A DNA stretch of 64,000 bases from Rodentibacter myodis. GTDB taxonomy: Bacteria; Pseudomonadota; Gammaproteobacteria; Enterobacterales; Pasteurellaceae. Positions 43,507 through 52,256 of the stretch are shown one piece after another (position 1 is the stretch's first letter; every line of letters begins with the position of its first letter). The position numbers and the translations under genes are program-made. The notes under the pieces are model-generated. The model was not told the DNA's origin and searched no databases. It saw only the letters and a list, made by a program, of their open reading frames with translations. The DNA lies in the NCBI RefSeq assembly GCF_001999305.1, contig NZ_MLHQ01000026.1:50066-114065 (forward strand), written 5' to 3'.

Positions 43507-46239
43507 TTGCGTAGCATTGTTTGTATTTTGTTACTTTTAATCTCGACCGCCGCCTTTTCCAATACGCCTATGCCGGTACAGGGGCAGTTAGAAAACGGAT
43601 TGCGTTATACCATTTTGCCGTTACATACACAGCCCAAACGGGTAGATGTAGTGATGCGGGTATATGCCGGTGCGGTAGATGAAACGCCGAGCCAAAGTGG
43701 TGTGGCGCATATGGTGGAGCATATGGCATTCCGTGCCACAGAGGCTTACCCTAAAGGGGTAATGCCTTATCTTCATCAGCAAGGTTGGCTGAGGGGAAAA
43801 AATTATAATGCCTTTACCAATCAGGAAAACACCACTTATCTTTATCTTCCACCTAAGCATTTCACTCTAACGCAGACCTTAGATGTGGTAAAACAAATGC
43901 TGTTTAAAGCGGAGATTAAGGCTACCGATTGGGACAGTGAACGGAAAATTATTTTAGAAGAATGGCGTACAAGAGACAGTGCCAAACGCCGACTTTTTGA
44001 ACAACGTCAAAGTTCTCAACGTGCGGATTCCCGTTACGAAAATCGCTTGGTCATTGGTTCACAAGGAAGCATTAATACAATGCCGGTCGTAGAATTACAG
44101 CAGTATTACAAAACGTGGTATGTTCCCAACAATATGCAATTACTGCTTGTTGGCGATATTCAAGTGAATGACGCCGAAAAGTTGATTCAGACGTATTTTG
44201 CCGATTTGCCACAAAAAACGCTGCCAATTCGTGATAAAGAGTATTATGAACCGAAATTATCCAAACAAATTAAAGTAGATCGCCTTGGTGATCCTCAAAA
44301 CAGTAGTAGCCAAGTGAGTTATTTATGGCGATTTGATGACAGTGCAAGCCAAGCCCAAACGGAAATGGGATTTGCCCAACGTCTTCTTGATCAGCTGGCA
44401 TTGAATAGTTTAAGCCAACGTTTTAGAGAAGAAAAAAGTCAACTTCCTATTGCCTTGTCTTCCTTATCGGCACGTAAAATACCCGTAGGAAAAACCACTT
44501 CTGCTTTAGTTTTTTCGGCGAATGTAGAAAAACAATCGCATCGCATTGGGGCAAAATATTTTATTGAGCAAGCCGAGCGATTAAAACATTATCCGATTAC
44601 ACAGGCAGAATTAGCGAAGCAAAAAGAGAAAATCTTATTGCAACTGGAAAATGATAATCTCAATCAACAAAATTTTACTTTTGAAGATTGGGTGCAAACA
44701 ATGATTAGCACCTTACTGAGTGATAAACGCTATTACAGTCAGGATCAAATTGAAAAAATGACGAAGGAAGAAATAGTGAAGATCGGTTTAGCGGAGGTGA
44801 ATCAACGCATTCAACATTGGTTAAATGCACCGGATCAAATTTTGCAATATATGCCGCCGTTGAATGTTGAGATTCCGCCTATTTTGCCTGCGGAAGTACA
44901 ACAATGGTGGCAGGCGGCAAAACAGGCTGATTTAACCCTTCCGCCGGAAAGTGCAAAAGAAAAAATGACGTTTTCTCCCCTAAAACAAGTGGGGAGCATT
45001 GTGAAAGCGCAACGTTTTCCGAAACAAAATACGGTGCGTTGGACACTTTCTAACGGCGATATTGTGGTTTGGTTAAAATCCCCCCTTGCGAAAAATAAAA
45101 CCTATTTTGTTGCACAAAGTCAGGCTGGCTCCAATGCACCGATTATCCAAGATTGGAAAGGCAAACTTGCCATACAACTTATCGGCAATAATGCACCATT
45201 AAATTGGACACGTAATCAAATGGTAGAATGGAAAGAAAATCATCATATTCCGCTTGTTATTCGTCAGAGTTTTGACAAATTGAATATTCTAAGCACGGTT
45301 GAAAATGACAAATTTGCCGATTTACTCCGCTTCTACTATGCCCAACAGAAAGAAACCACGATAAAAGAGGAATTTGAACGAACCAAAACAGACACGATTC
45401 GTCGTATTGAATTACAAACACATTCTGATGAATTTAAACGAAATTTAGCTTGGGAAACCTTTGTTTACGGACATCCTATCAATCCGCAGCCAATGGTACA
45501 GCAGGTGGAAAAATTAACGGAAACCGAACTAATGCAACAATGGCAGGCACTTTCTGCCGTGCCGGTGACTTACTTTATTGTGAATGATATGGAGGAAAGC
45601 AAAGTGCGGTCATTTTTGGTGCAGAATTTAGCGACAATTAAACGGGGAAATGCCATTTCAACAGAACCGCTAAAAGTTCTTGCCGGTAATGCAGTGGAAA
45701 AATTTGTAATGAATCCTGAGCCAAAGGATAACGTTTATATCGCTTGGTTTACGCAGGATAAGTGGGAAGTAAAAAAAGCCCTAATGGTTGAATTTGCAAG
45801 CAGTATTGCTTCTGAAAAATTAAGTCAAAAAATGCGGGACGAAACCTTAGGGATTTATAGCAAACGGTTCAAAAGCCGCCTGCAAGGTGAAACCAACCGC
45901 ATACAAACAACCCTCACCTTTTCTTCCAATCCGGAAATAACGGAAAAGCTGATTGAAATTGCCAAACAGGTTTTACTTGATTTACCCAATAGCATTACCG
46001 AAGAAGAATTTGCCACGGCAAAACGCTATTTCTATCAAACGGAAGAAAGCCAACAGCAATCGCCGGAGGCGTGGTTGGAGCGTTTAATTTACAGCGAAAA
46101 CCGTTTTCACACACCGCAATATTTAACGGAAATTAAACCGCTGGTGGAAAGTATTACCCTTGATGAGGTGAAAGCGGTCTCGAAATATCTCTATAATCCG
46201 GAAAATCAAAGATTGTTTATTACCACGCCGAAAAAATAG
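43507..46239 (+). CDS. pqqL: M16-family periplasmic zinc protease, PqqL/FusC-like
   Basis: This 910-residue protein has a signal peptide (ILLLLISTAAFSN) and two M16 halves. The catalytic inverted zinc motif HMVEHMAFRATE (HxxEH, near residue 70) is intact, with the distal Glu in the region of EWRTRDSAKRR. The second half lacks the motif, as is usual. Length is close to E. coli PqqL (about 930). The start codon is TTG at 43507, the only in-frame start after a stop at 43501, with GGAG at 6 bases. Sharing a unit with a TonB receptor suggests that it digests imported proteins in the periplasm. Confidence 0.9.
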   Translation: MRSIVCILLLLISTAAFSNTPMPVQGQLENGLRYTILPLHTQPKRVDVVMRVYAGAVDETPSQSGVAHMVEHMAFRATEAYPKGVMPYLHQQGWLRGKNYNAFTNQENTTYLYLPPKHFTLTQTLDVVKQMLFKAEIKATDWDSERKIILEEWRTRDSAKRRLFEQRQSSQRADSRYENRLVIGSQGSINTMPVVELQQYYKTWYVPNNMQLLLVGDIQVNDAEKLIQTYFADLPQKTLPIRDKEYYEPKLSKQIKVDRLGDPQNSSSQVSYLWRFDDSASQAQTEMGFAQRLLDQLALNSLSQRFREEKSQLPIALSSLSARKIPVGKTTSALVFSANVEKQSHRIGAKYFIEQAERLKHYPITQAELAKQKEKILLQLENDNLNQQNFTFEDWVQTMISTLLSDKRYYSQDQIEKMTKEEIVKIGLAEVNQRIQHWLNAPDQILQYMPPLNVEIPPILPAEVQQWWQAAKQADLTLPPESAKEKMTFSPLKQVGSIVKAQRFPKQNTVRWTLSNGDIVVWLKSPLAKNKTYFVAQSQAGSNAPIIQDWKGKLAIQLIGNNAPLNWTRNQMVEWKENHHIPLVIRQSFDKLNILSTVENDKFADLLRFYYAQQKETTIKEEFERTKTDTIRRIELQTHSDEFKRNLAWETFVYGHPINPQPMVQQVEKLTETELMQQWQALSAVPVTYFIVNDMEESKVRSFLVQNLATIKRGNAISTEPLKVLAGNAVEKFVMNPEPKDNVYIAWFTQDKWEVKKALMVEFASSIASEKLSQKMRDETLGIYSKRFKSRLQGETNRIQTTLTFSSNPEITEKLIEIAKQVLLDLPNSITEEEFATAKRYFYQTEESQQQSPEAWLERLIYSENRFHTPQYLTEIKPLVESITLDEVKAVSKYLYNPENQRLFITTPKK

Positions 46240-46297
46240 CCGATAAAGCGTTAATACATTCAGAATAATATTGGCATTATTGAAACGTTCTAAAAGT

Positions 46298-46321
46298 AAG
46301 GACACCCGTTGGTGTCCTTAA
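46298..46321. terminator. Terminator between pqqL and the PEBP gene (repeat-derived)
   Basis: AAGGACACC-CGTT-GGTGTCCTT is a perfect 9-bp hairpin (46298-46319). Its flanks (TTAATATTAAGCCGTTGAAATTATT) resemble the linker of the dispersed GGACGC repeat, so a decayed repeat appears to serve as a bidirectional terminator between convergent genes. Confidence 0.65.
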
Positions 46322-46348
46322 TATTAAGCCGTTGAAATTATTTGATGT

Positions 46349-46846
46349 TTAAACATCATAGGTTCCCATCACCACAGCTTGATCTAAAATATGCCCCTGC
46401 ATCGCAAAATGTAGCTCATTGAAACGAAAACCCGGTTTGAGATCAAGTTTGCTATCAAGCGCATAAACAATCAATTCATAACGGTGGAGGCAATTAGGTG
46501 GAGCCATACCGCCATAAGCGGAAGCCTCTTGGGGATCAAATTTTCCCAACACGCTCGCCCAAGAATTTGCACCTTGCACATAATCGGTGGCGGTTTGGCT
46601 TTCGTTTTCCTGCACGCTTGTGCGCTCAAGATTGGCAATTAACCAATGAATCCAAACAAAGCCGCTTGCCGTAATGGCATCTTTATCCTCCAGAACCACA
46701 GCAAAGGATTTTGTTCCTTCCGGGGCGTTGGTGATTTCAAAAGGAATGGAATAGGTTGGCATACCGTTTGGGCTAAATTGCGTACCACGTTTGCCATATT
46801 TATCTTCAAATGCCCCATTTTTGATTGCCGAACTGGTTACTTTCAT
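46349..46846 (-). CDS. YbhB/YbcL-type PEBP-like protein
   Basis: This 165-residue cytosolic protein belongs to the phosphatidylethanolamine-binding protein superfamily. The core motifs are FAVVLEDKDAITASGFVWIHWLIAN (DPD-like and HW segments) and YGGMAPPNCLHRYELIVYALD (P-P-x-x-H-R-Y, ligand pocket). No signal peptide is present. The biological role of the bacterial family is poorly defined. The start has GGAGG upstream. It follows rsmC by 9 bases on the same strand and is probably co-transcribed with it. Confidence 0.85.
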   Translation of the reverse strand: MKVTSSAIKNGAFEDKYGKRGTQFSPNGMPTYSIPFEITNAPEGTKSFAVVLEDKDAITASGFVWIHWLIANLERTSVQENESQTATDYVQGANSWASVLGKFDPQEASAYGGMAPPNCLHRYELIVYALDSKLDLKPGFRFNELHFAMQGHILDQAVVMGTYDV

Positions 46847-46855
46847 TTGCTCCTC

Positions 46856-47848
46856 CTAGTTTCTTACCGAATAAACTTTAAATTTTGTGCTTTGAGCCAA
46901 CACCTCAAATTCACCAAAATGTTGTTGCAATAAATCGGGATAAGGCAAGAAAGCATTTGCCACAATGCGAAGCTCCCCACCGCTATTTAAATGCCATTTT
47001 GCCTGTGTAATCAGTTCTTTCACTGCGCGATAAGCCGTGTCGATTCCATCGTGGAAGGGCGGATTAGAAATAATAAGATCATATTTCCCTTCAATATGTG
47101 AGAACACATCACTGGCGAAAACATTACCTTCCAATTTATTTTGCGTAAGGGTTTTACGGGCAGATTCTAACGCCATCGCGTGAATATCCGTCATCGTTAC
47201 ATTGGTTTTGGGATTTATTTTTTTGATCATCGCACCAATAACGCCCACGCCACAGCCTAAATCCAACACCGAGCCTTTAATTTGTGTGTTGAGGGTTGAA
47301 AGCAAAAGTGCCGTGCCGGCATCCAATTCATTGGCACTAAATACGCCGGGTAAACTATAAACGGTTAAACCATTAAGCTGAGGGGATTGGTAGGTATTCC
47401 AAAAGTCGTTAAGGGCAAAGTGCGGTCGTTTTTTTAAGGAAAAATGATATAAACCGCAACGTCGTGCGGAATCAATTTTGGCAATCTCTCCAAATGTTGC
47501 CAGCATTTTTTCCACCGAACGTACACCGCAACGGTTTTCACCAATAACCAGCATTTCTTGCCCTTCCGGTGCATTGGCGAGTAGTTGCAGTAATTGGAAT
47601 TGAACTTCCTGTTTGTTTTTTGTCCAGTAGTAAACCATCAGATCGGCTTTTCCTTGAAATTCAACGGAAAAATTGACCGCACTTTGGTGGCGGGCATAAT
47701 CAAAGTAGCCACTCCAAACTTGCACAGATTGGCAATGTTGGGCTAATTTTTGTGGAAATTGATCATTGATGCCACCGGCAAATAAAATGGATTTACCGTG
47801 GAAAAAGGGAAGGTGGCGTTCTAAAACTTCGCTTTCAAGAGAAATCAC
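46856..47848 (-). CDS. rsmC: 16S rRNA m2G1207 methyltransferase
   Basis: This 330-residue SAM-dependent enzyme methylates G1207 in 16S rRNA. The N-terminal degenerate methyltransferase-like domain starts MISLESEVLERHLPFFHGKSILFAG. The catalytic C-terminal domain has motif I VLDLGCGVGVIGAMI near residue 197 and the NPPF motif in LIISNPPFHDGID near residue 262. Length fits the RsmC family. It is followed by the PEBP gene and is divergent from the lipoprotein gene. It contains two uptake signals. Confidence 0.96.
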   Translation of the reverse strand: MISLESEVLERHLPFFHGKSILFAGGINDQFPQKLAQHCQSVQVWSGYFDYARHQSAVNFSVEFQGKADLMVYYWTKNKQEVQFQLLQLLANAPEGQEMLVIGENRCGVRSVEKMLATFGEIAKIDSARRCGLYHFSLKKRPHFALNDFWNTYQSPQLNGLTVYSLPGVFSANELDAGTALLLSTLNTQIKGSVLDLGCGVGVIGAMIKKINPKTNVTMTDIHAMALESARKTLTQNKLEGNVFASDVFSHIEGKYDLIISNPPFHDGIDTAYRAVKELITQAKWHLNSGGELRIVANAFLPYPDLLQQHFGEFEVLAQSTKFKVYSVRN

Positions 47849-47957
47849 GCTTTGAATCCTGTGGGTTCTTAGTTTAAAATTAGTCGCTATTTTAACAAAG
47901 ATAGCGTAAATAAAATATTTATTTAGTGGGCGTTACGCCCTTTTCTTATAAGGAATT

Positions 47958-48539
47958 ATGATGAAAAAAATCCTATTGGCTACAACGCTGGCGACTTTGT
48001 TGTCGGGTTGTCAATTAATTGATCAAATACAAGGCCAATCTCAAAAGCCTTCTAAAATTGAAGAGACGCCGGAACAAACCGAAATGTTTAACAAACTTGA
48101 TGCACAGTTTGAGCGGATCAAAAAAGCCGGCACTGAAATTGAGTTTAATGGTGGAAAATACATAAAACAAACAAAGGCGGTGAAAGGTGAAGTGCCACGT
48201 TTTATCAGTGTGGCGGCGAGTGTGGATCGTGCCAACCGTAAATCCATCACCAGTGAAACTTTCTATCTTAAAGATCTTTCCATTGAACCCACACTCACCA
48301 CCCGATATATCAATGAAAATAAAAAAGTGTGTGATTTGCAAACATTAAACAGTGGGGATACTCCTTACTACGCTTGCGATGGTAAAGATTTCCAACGCTT
48401 TATTTTTGTGGCAAACAAAGACAAAAATATTCTTTCATTCCGTAGCTTAAAAGCCTATCAACAAAAACCAACGGATACGGAAGAAAAAGCTATTGTGAAA
48501 GGCTTGATGAATTATCCGTTTGATACCATTTCCCGTTAA
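47958..48539 (+). CDS. Predicted lipoprotein of unknown function
   Basis: This 193-residue protein has a lipoprotein signal peptide with lipobox LLSGC (Cys near residue 18), so it is probably lipid-anchored. Mature features include a charged stretch KIEETPEQTEMFNKLDAQF, a conserved-looking VPRFISVAASVDRANRKS, and two cysteines in VCDLQTLNSGDTPYYACDG that may form a disulphide. No function is recognised. The ATG at 47961 has better spacing to AAGGA than the one at 47958. It overlaps holD (TAATG), so the lipoprotein, holD and rimI probably form one transcript. Confidence 0.75.
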   Translation: MMKKILLATTLATLLSGCQLIDQIQGQSQKPSKIEETPEQTEMFNKLDAQFERIKKAGTEIEFNGGKYIKQTKAVKGEVPRFISVAASVDRANRKSITSETFYLKDLSIEPTLTTRYINENKKVCDLQTLNSGDTPYYACDGKDFQRFIFVANKDKNILSFRSLKAYQQKPTDTEEKAIVKGLMNYPFDTISR

Positions 48540-48949
48540 TGATGGATAGACGCAATCTTCTTTTAAAAGAAATGGGGATTACCCGGTGGCAATTACACCG
48601 TCCTGAAGTATTACAAGGGGCGGTGGGAATTGCCGTTTCGGAAAATATTCGTTTTATTGTGGTGACCGATGAAAATTTTAGCCAATCCCCTTTGTTGGCG
48701 GATATATTATTGAGCCTCGAATTAAAAAAAGAAGATTGCCTTTGTTTAAATTACGATCAAATTCAACATCTTGAATTAAATCACGCTGTGCGATATTGGC
48801 TGCTGGCTGAAAATGCCGAGAAAATTGACCGCACTTTGCCTTACTGTACGAATGCCGAACAAATTTATCGTTCGCTGGATTATGCCCATTTTCAATCTTC
48901 ATCTGCCGCCAAACGTGAATTTTGGCTGCAAATTCAACAGGTTCAATAA
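48539..48949 (+). CDS. holD: DNA polymerase III psi subunit
   Basis: This 136-residue protein is the psi subunit of the clamp-loader complex, bridging chi and the tau/gamma subunits. It starts MMDRRNLLLKEMGITRWQLHRPEVLQG, the typical HolD N-terminus (LxxMGI..W.L..P..L.G), and ends in EFWLQIQQVQ. The ATG at 48539 overlaps the preceding stop; a second ATG at 48542 is possible. It precedes rimI directly, the holD-rimI linkage found widely in gammaproteobacteria. Confidence 0.92.
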   Translation: MMDRRNLLLKEMGITRWQLHRPEVLQGAVGIAVSENIRFIVVTDENFSQSPLLADILLSLELKKEDCLCLNYDQIQHLELNHAVRYWLLAENAEKIDRTLPYCTNAEQIYRSLDYAHFQSSSAAKREFWLQIQQVQ

Positions 48950-48951
48950 AG

Positions 48952-49392
48952 ATGTCGCAAATTCTTACGATTGAAGATCAAGATTTTGATCGTTTGTATG
49001 ATATAGAACGATTGGCACACCTTGTGCCTTGGAGTTTTGGAACATTAAAAAATAATCAGGGCGAGCGTTATCTCAATTTGAAATTGGTGGAGGATAACCA
49101 AATTATCGGGTTTGTCATTTGCCAAACCGTTTTGGATGAAGCAACCTTGTTTAACATTGCCGTTGATCCCCATTATCAGGGCAAAGGATTTGGGACATAT
49201 TTATTAAATGGCTTAATGGAAAAATTGAGAGAAAAAAACATTCAAACCTTATGGCTTGAAGTGCGGGAAGCCAATCCGGCACGTAAGCTATATGAAAAAT
49301 TGGGCTTTAATGAAGTAGATATTCGCAAAAACTATTATCCCTTATCGAATGGAAAACGGGAAAATGCCATTGTGATGGCTTGTTATTTATAA
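48952..49392 (+). CDS. rimI: Ribosomal protein S18-alanine N-acetyltransferase
   Basis: This 146-residue GNAT-fold enzyme acetylates the N-terminus of ribosomal protein S18. The acetyl-CoA pocket is visible in LFNIAVDPHYQGKGFGTYLL (motif A, Q/RxxGxG/A near residue 80). The end reads WLEVREANPARKLYEKLGF and VDIRKNYYPLSNGKRENAIVM, as in RimI. The start was set at ATG 48952 (MSQILTIED), which leaves two bases after holD; the frame is open ten codons further upstream. A MITE-like repeat follows. Confidence 0.94.
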   Translation: MSQILTIEDQDFDRLYDIERLAHLVPWSFGTLKNNQGERYLNLKLVEDNQIIGFVICQTVLDEATLFNIAVDPHYQGKGFGTYLLNGLMEKLREKNIQTLWLEVREANPARKLYEKLGFNEVDIRKNYYPLSNGKRENAIVMACYL

Positions 49393-49420
49393 AACCCAAA
49401 AGTGCGGTCGTTATTTGCGG

Positions 49421-49585
49421 TATTATGTCGCAATTGAGAAATCAATCATTTTTAGCGAAAAGTAGGGACGCCACGCAGGCGTCCTTTGATGTTAATTTAT
49501 TGAAATTATTGGGTTTTTAGATAAGGATTAGAGGCGTCTCGTCTCTAATTCGGTTATGTTATCTTTGTGTATTTTCCACATACTA
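49421..49585. repeat. MITE-like element, degenerate full-length copy
   Basis: The 165-base unit starts TATTATGTCGCAA and ends TTTGTGTATTTTCCACATACTA, the mutated inverted termini. The first hairpin GGACGCC-ACGCA-GGCGTCC (49466-49484) is intact, and the second is replaced by TTAGAG...CTCTAA around GGCGTCTCG. It lies between rimI and fdhE, two convergent genes. Together with the copies at 17425 and 23282 it fixes the element's length near 165 bases. Confidence 0.7.
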
Positions 49586-49617
49586 CCGATTCTTTGAAGG
49601 AAGTCTCGAGCACTCTA

Positions 49618-50529
49618 TCAAGCATCTTGTGCCGGGAAAATAAAGGGATTTAACCCACTGCGGGCAAAGCCTTTTTCCTCCATTTCCACATCTAAGAAAA
49701 TAGAGGCTAAGTCATCGGCAACCGCTTCAACATTCGGATCTTTTTCTTGGAACATCATTTTCAGATAACTTTCGCAACTTCCGCAGGTTTCCGCACGGAT
49801 GAGAGCGAGTTCTTCATTTAATGACCACAATTCTAATTTGTCGTGTCCGTTACAATTTGTGCATTGGGCGCGTACCAAATTCCATTCGCTTTCGCATAAG
49901 GCACAATGTAAATAACGTAGCCCTTGCGATGTACCAATATGAATCATACTGGCAACGGGAGCTAATCCACAAACAGGGCAGTAGTGGATATTTTCACTAT
50001 TTTCCAAGCGGCTTGCGTGCGGGATTTGTTGGGCTAATTGCAGCCAGTAAAGAGAAAGTGCCGCCCAAATAAATACCGCTTTATCGCTACTGACTAAATT
50101 AAATTCTTCAGCCAATAATTGACTTGCCATTTCTTCCAATTCGGCACTGCCTGCTTTTTCGAGGGATTCAATGGTTGCAGCAATCTGCTCATTGGCTTTC
50201 GGCTTAATGTCATACAAAATTTCGGTCAAATATTCGCGCCAAATGCTATCACGCTTGAAAGTTTTTGCATTGAGTGGTTTGATTCCATTGGATTGTTCAA
50301 GATGTTGTTCGGGCAGTGGGTTTTTCTCTAATATTGTCAGTTGGCTTTCTACCACATCCGCCGCAAATAAGAGGTAATCCGCTAAGGGGTGATCTTTGGC
50401 TAAATCACGCAACCGTTTGGCACGGCGTTGGTAGAGATTTTTCGGATTGGCAAAAAGAACTGCCGGATTTTCATAAGGATTTTTTTTCTGTGCTTTGATT
50501 TCGGCTTCTGACAGGATTTTAATGCTCAT
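49618..50529 (-). CDS. fdhE: Formate dehydrogenase formation protein FdhE
   Basis: This 303-residue cytosolic protein is needed for assembly of respiratory formate dehydrogenases; it is a rubredoxin-like iron protein. Four CxxC motifs are visible: CPVCGLAP near residue 184, [18 protein letters not shown], and [10 protein letters not shown]. The N-terminal half is helical. It starts at ATG 50529. It lies downstream of fdoI on the same strand, behind an uptake-signal terminator, so it may be transcribed separately or by read-through. Confidence 0.94.
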   Translation of the reverse strand: MSIKILSEAEIKAQKKNPYENPAVLFANPKNLYQRRAKRLRDLAKDHPLADYLLFAADVVESQLTILEKNPLPEQHLEQSNGIKPLNAKTFKRDSIWREYLTEILYDIKPKANEQIAATIESLEKAGSAELEEMASQLLAEEFNLVSSDKAVFIWAALSLYWLQLAQQIPHASRLENSENIHYCPVCGLAPVASMIHIGTSQGLRYLHCALCESEWNLVRAQCTNCNGHDKLELWSLNEELALIRAETCGSCESYLKMMFQEKDPNVEAVADDLASIFLDVEMEEKGFARSGLNPFIFPAQDA

Positions 50530-50571
50530 AGGATTCTCATAAAGTCATTTGATTTTGTGGTGTATGGTAAC

Positions 50572-50604
50572 AAAAAGTGCGGTCATTTTTAACCGCACTT
50601 TTAA
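50572..50604 (-). terminator. Inverted uptake-signal pair after fdoI
   Basis: AAAAAGTGCGGT (50572-50583) and ACCGCACTTTT (50592-50602) pair around an 8-base loop. It lies just past the fdoI stop and before fdhE, so it should end the fdoGHI transcript. Confidence 0.75.
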
Positions 50605-50618
50605 GTTGATGTTTGGGG

Positions 50619-51329
50619 TTATCCCGCAATACCTTTAAATAAGGCTTTGGTTTTTTCCCCTTTTTCTTCCCGTTCAATATCTTTTTCAAGTTCCGGTAGA
50701 ACTTCTTTTCGATACCATCTCGGGTGGTGTTTTTTCGCCCAACGGACGGTTACCCAACCTTCAACAATACCGCGAATTGAACCTTTCACCCAAAACGCCA
50801 TATAAATATGCACTAAGATACCGGTAAACAGCATAAAGGCACTGGCAGAGTGAAGAAGAATGGCAATTCTTAACACCGGAATAGAGAAGTGGTGTGAAAA
50901 ATATTGACGCCACATAATGATACCGGTAATGGATAAGGTCACCATTGCAAGGATCAATGTCCAAAACAACATTTTCTGACCGAGGTTATATTTACCGTTA
51001 TCGGCAACTTCGTGTTCATTCCCTTTTAAGACTTCAACGATACCTTTCAACCAACGAATATCGTTTTTCTCCGGAATGTTGTGATGCCAATATAAGGAAC
51101 ATAAGAAAATAAAGGCAACAAACATTAGGATACCGGTAAAAGGATGAATGGCACGGGCTAATTGTGGCGTACCAAGAATTTCCGTCAACCACGAAAAATC
51201 AGGGAAAAAGAATGCCACGCCGGTAAACATCGTTAAGAAGAAACTGATCACTAAGAACCAGTGACTTAAACGGGCAGGAATGCGATGGCGAACGATACGA
51301 GTATCGTTAGTAATTTCAAGTTTACTCAT
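50619..51329 (-). CDS. fdoI: Formate dehydrogenase cytochrome b556 (gamma) subunit
   Basis: This 236-residue inner-membrane protein has four hydrophobic helices. It passes electrons from formate to quinone through two b-type hemes. Heme-ligand candidates include H in RHRIPARLSHWFLV (helix 1), ARAIHPFTGILMF (helix 2), and ILLHSASAFMLFTGILVHIYMAF (helix 4). The C-terminus KAFWKGSIRG..., RWAKKHHPRWYRK is the usual polar end. It is the third gene of fdoG-fdoH-fdoI and is spaced 11 bases from fdoH. Confidence 0.94.
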   Translation of the reverse strand: MSKLEITNDTRIVRHRIPARLSHWFLVISFFLTMFTGVAFFFPDFSWLTEILGTPQLARAIHPFTGILMFVAFIFLCSLYWHHNIPEKNDIRWLKGIVEVLKGNEHEVADNGKYNLGQKMLFWTLILAMVTLSITGIIMWRQYFSHHFSIPVLRIAILLHSASAFMLFTGILVHIYMAFWVKGSIRGIVEGWVTVRWAKKHHPRWYRKEVLPELEKDIEREEKGEKTKALFKGIAG

Positions 51330-51340
51330 CTTTTACTCCC

Positions 51341-52255
51341 TTATTTTTCGTCTTCGGATTCAAATTTTTCACTATGATCTTCCACATCGGTTTCTACATT
51401 TGGCCCTACGGTTAAGTAGTGACCAAGTTCTGCCAATGCAAGACCCCCCATTGCCACGGCAGCAACCGGTTTTAATACGTCTTTCCATAAGGTGATACTC
51501 ATATCAATATGAGGATCTTTTGGTAAGCCGTTATAAAGTTCCGGTTTATCGGCGTGGTGCAACACATACATTACGTGTGTGCCGCCAACACCCGGTGGGT
51601 CATAAAGACCGGCGTTTTCATAACCACGGGATTTGAGATCTTCAACGCGTTTTTCTGCGTAGATTTTCATTTCCTCTTTTGAACCGAAACGAATCGCACC
51701 GGTCGGGCAGGTTTTCACGCAAGCCGGTTCTTGCCCCACAGAAACACGATCAACACAAAGGGTACATTTGTACACACGGTTATCTTCAGGATTCATACGT
51801 GGAATGTTGAACGGACAGCCTGCAATACAGTAGCCACAGCCGATACATTTATCCGATTGGAAATCCACGATACCGTTTTTGTATTGAATGATGGCACCCG
51901 GAGCAGGGCAGGCTTTTAAACAGCCCGGTTCGGAACAGTGCATACAACCGTCTTTGCGGATTAGCCATTCCAAACGATCATTTTCTTCCACTTCATTGAA
52001 GCGCATGACCGTCCAAGCTTTTGCATTGAGATCCACCGGGTTGTCATAAACTCCCACACATTGTGCATTGACATCGGAGCGGATGTCATTCCACTCCGAG
52101 CAACCCACTTGACAGGCTTTACAGCCAATACAGGTGGAAACATCGATCAGTTTTGCAACTTCAATTTTATGATCCCGTGCGTGTGGCGCAGGGGTTAAAT
52201 CCGAGGTAGCGGAAATTTTAATAATATCTTGAGATTGTACATCCATTGCTCGCAT
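51341..52255 (-). CDS. fdoH: Formate dehydrogenase iron-sulfur (beta) subunit
   Basis: This 304-residue subunit carries four [4Fe-4S] clusters between the active site and the cytochrome. Cys motifs are [37 protein letters not shown] and [22 protein letters not shown] single membrane helix near residue 260 ([16 protein letters not shown]) anchors it. The start was placed at ATG 52255 ([10 protein letters not shown]) because GGAGG sits six bases before it, within the end of fdoG; the frame is open seven codons further. It is translationally coupled to fdoG. Confidence 0.96.
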   Translation of the reverse strand: MRAMDVQSQDIIKISATSDLTPAPHARDHKIEVAKLIDVSTCIGCKACQVGCSEWNDIRSDVNAQCVGVYDNPVDLNAKAWTVMRFNEVEENDRLEWLIRKDGCMHCSEPGCLKACPAPGAIIQYKNGIVDFQSDKCIGCGYCIAGCPFNIPRMNPEDNRVYKCTLCVDRVSVGQEPACVKTCPTGAIRFGSKEEMKIYAEKRVEDLKSRGYENAGLYDPPGVGGTHVMYVLHHADKPELYNGLPKDPHIDMSITLWKDVLKPVAAVAMGGLALAELGHYLTVGPNVETDVEDHSEKFESEDEK

Positions 52256-52256
52256 A

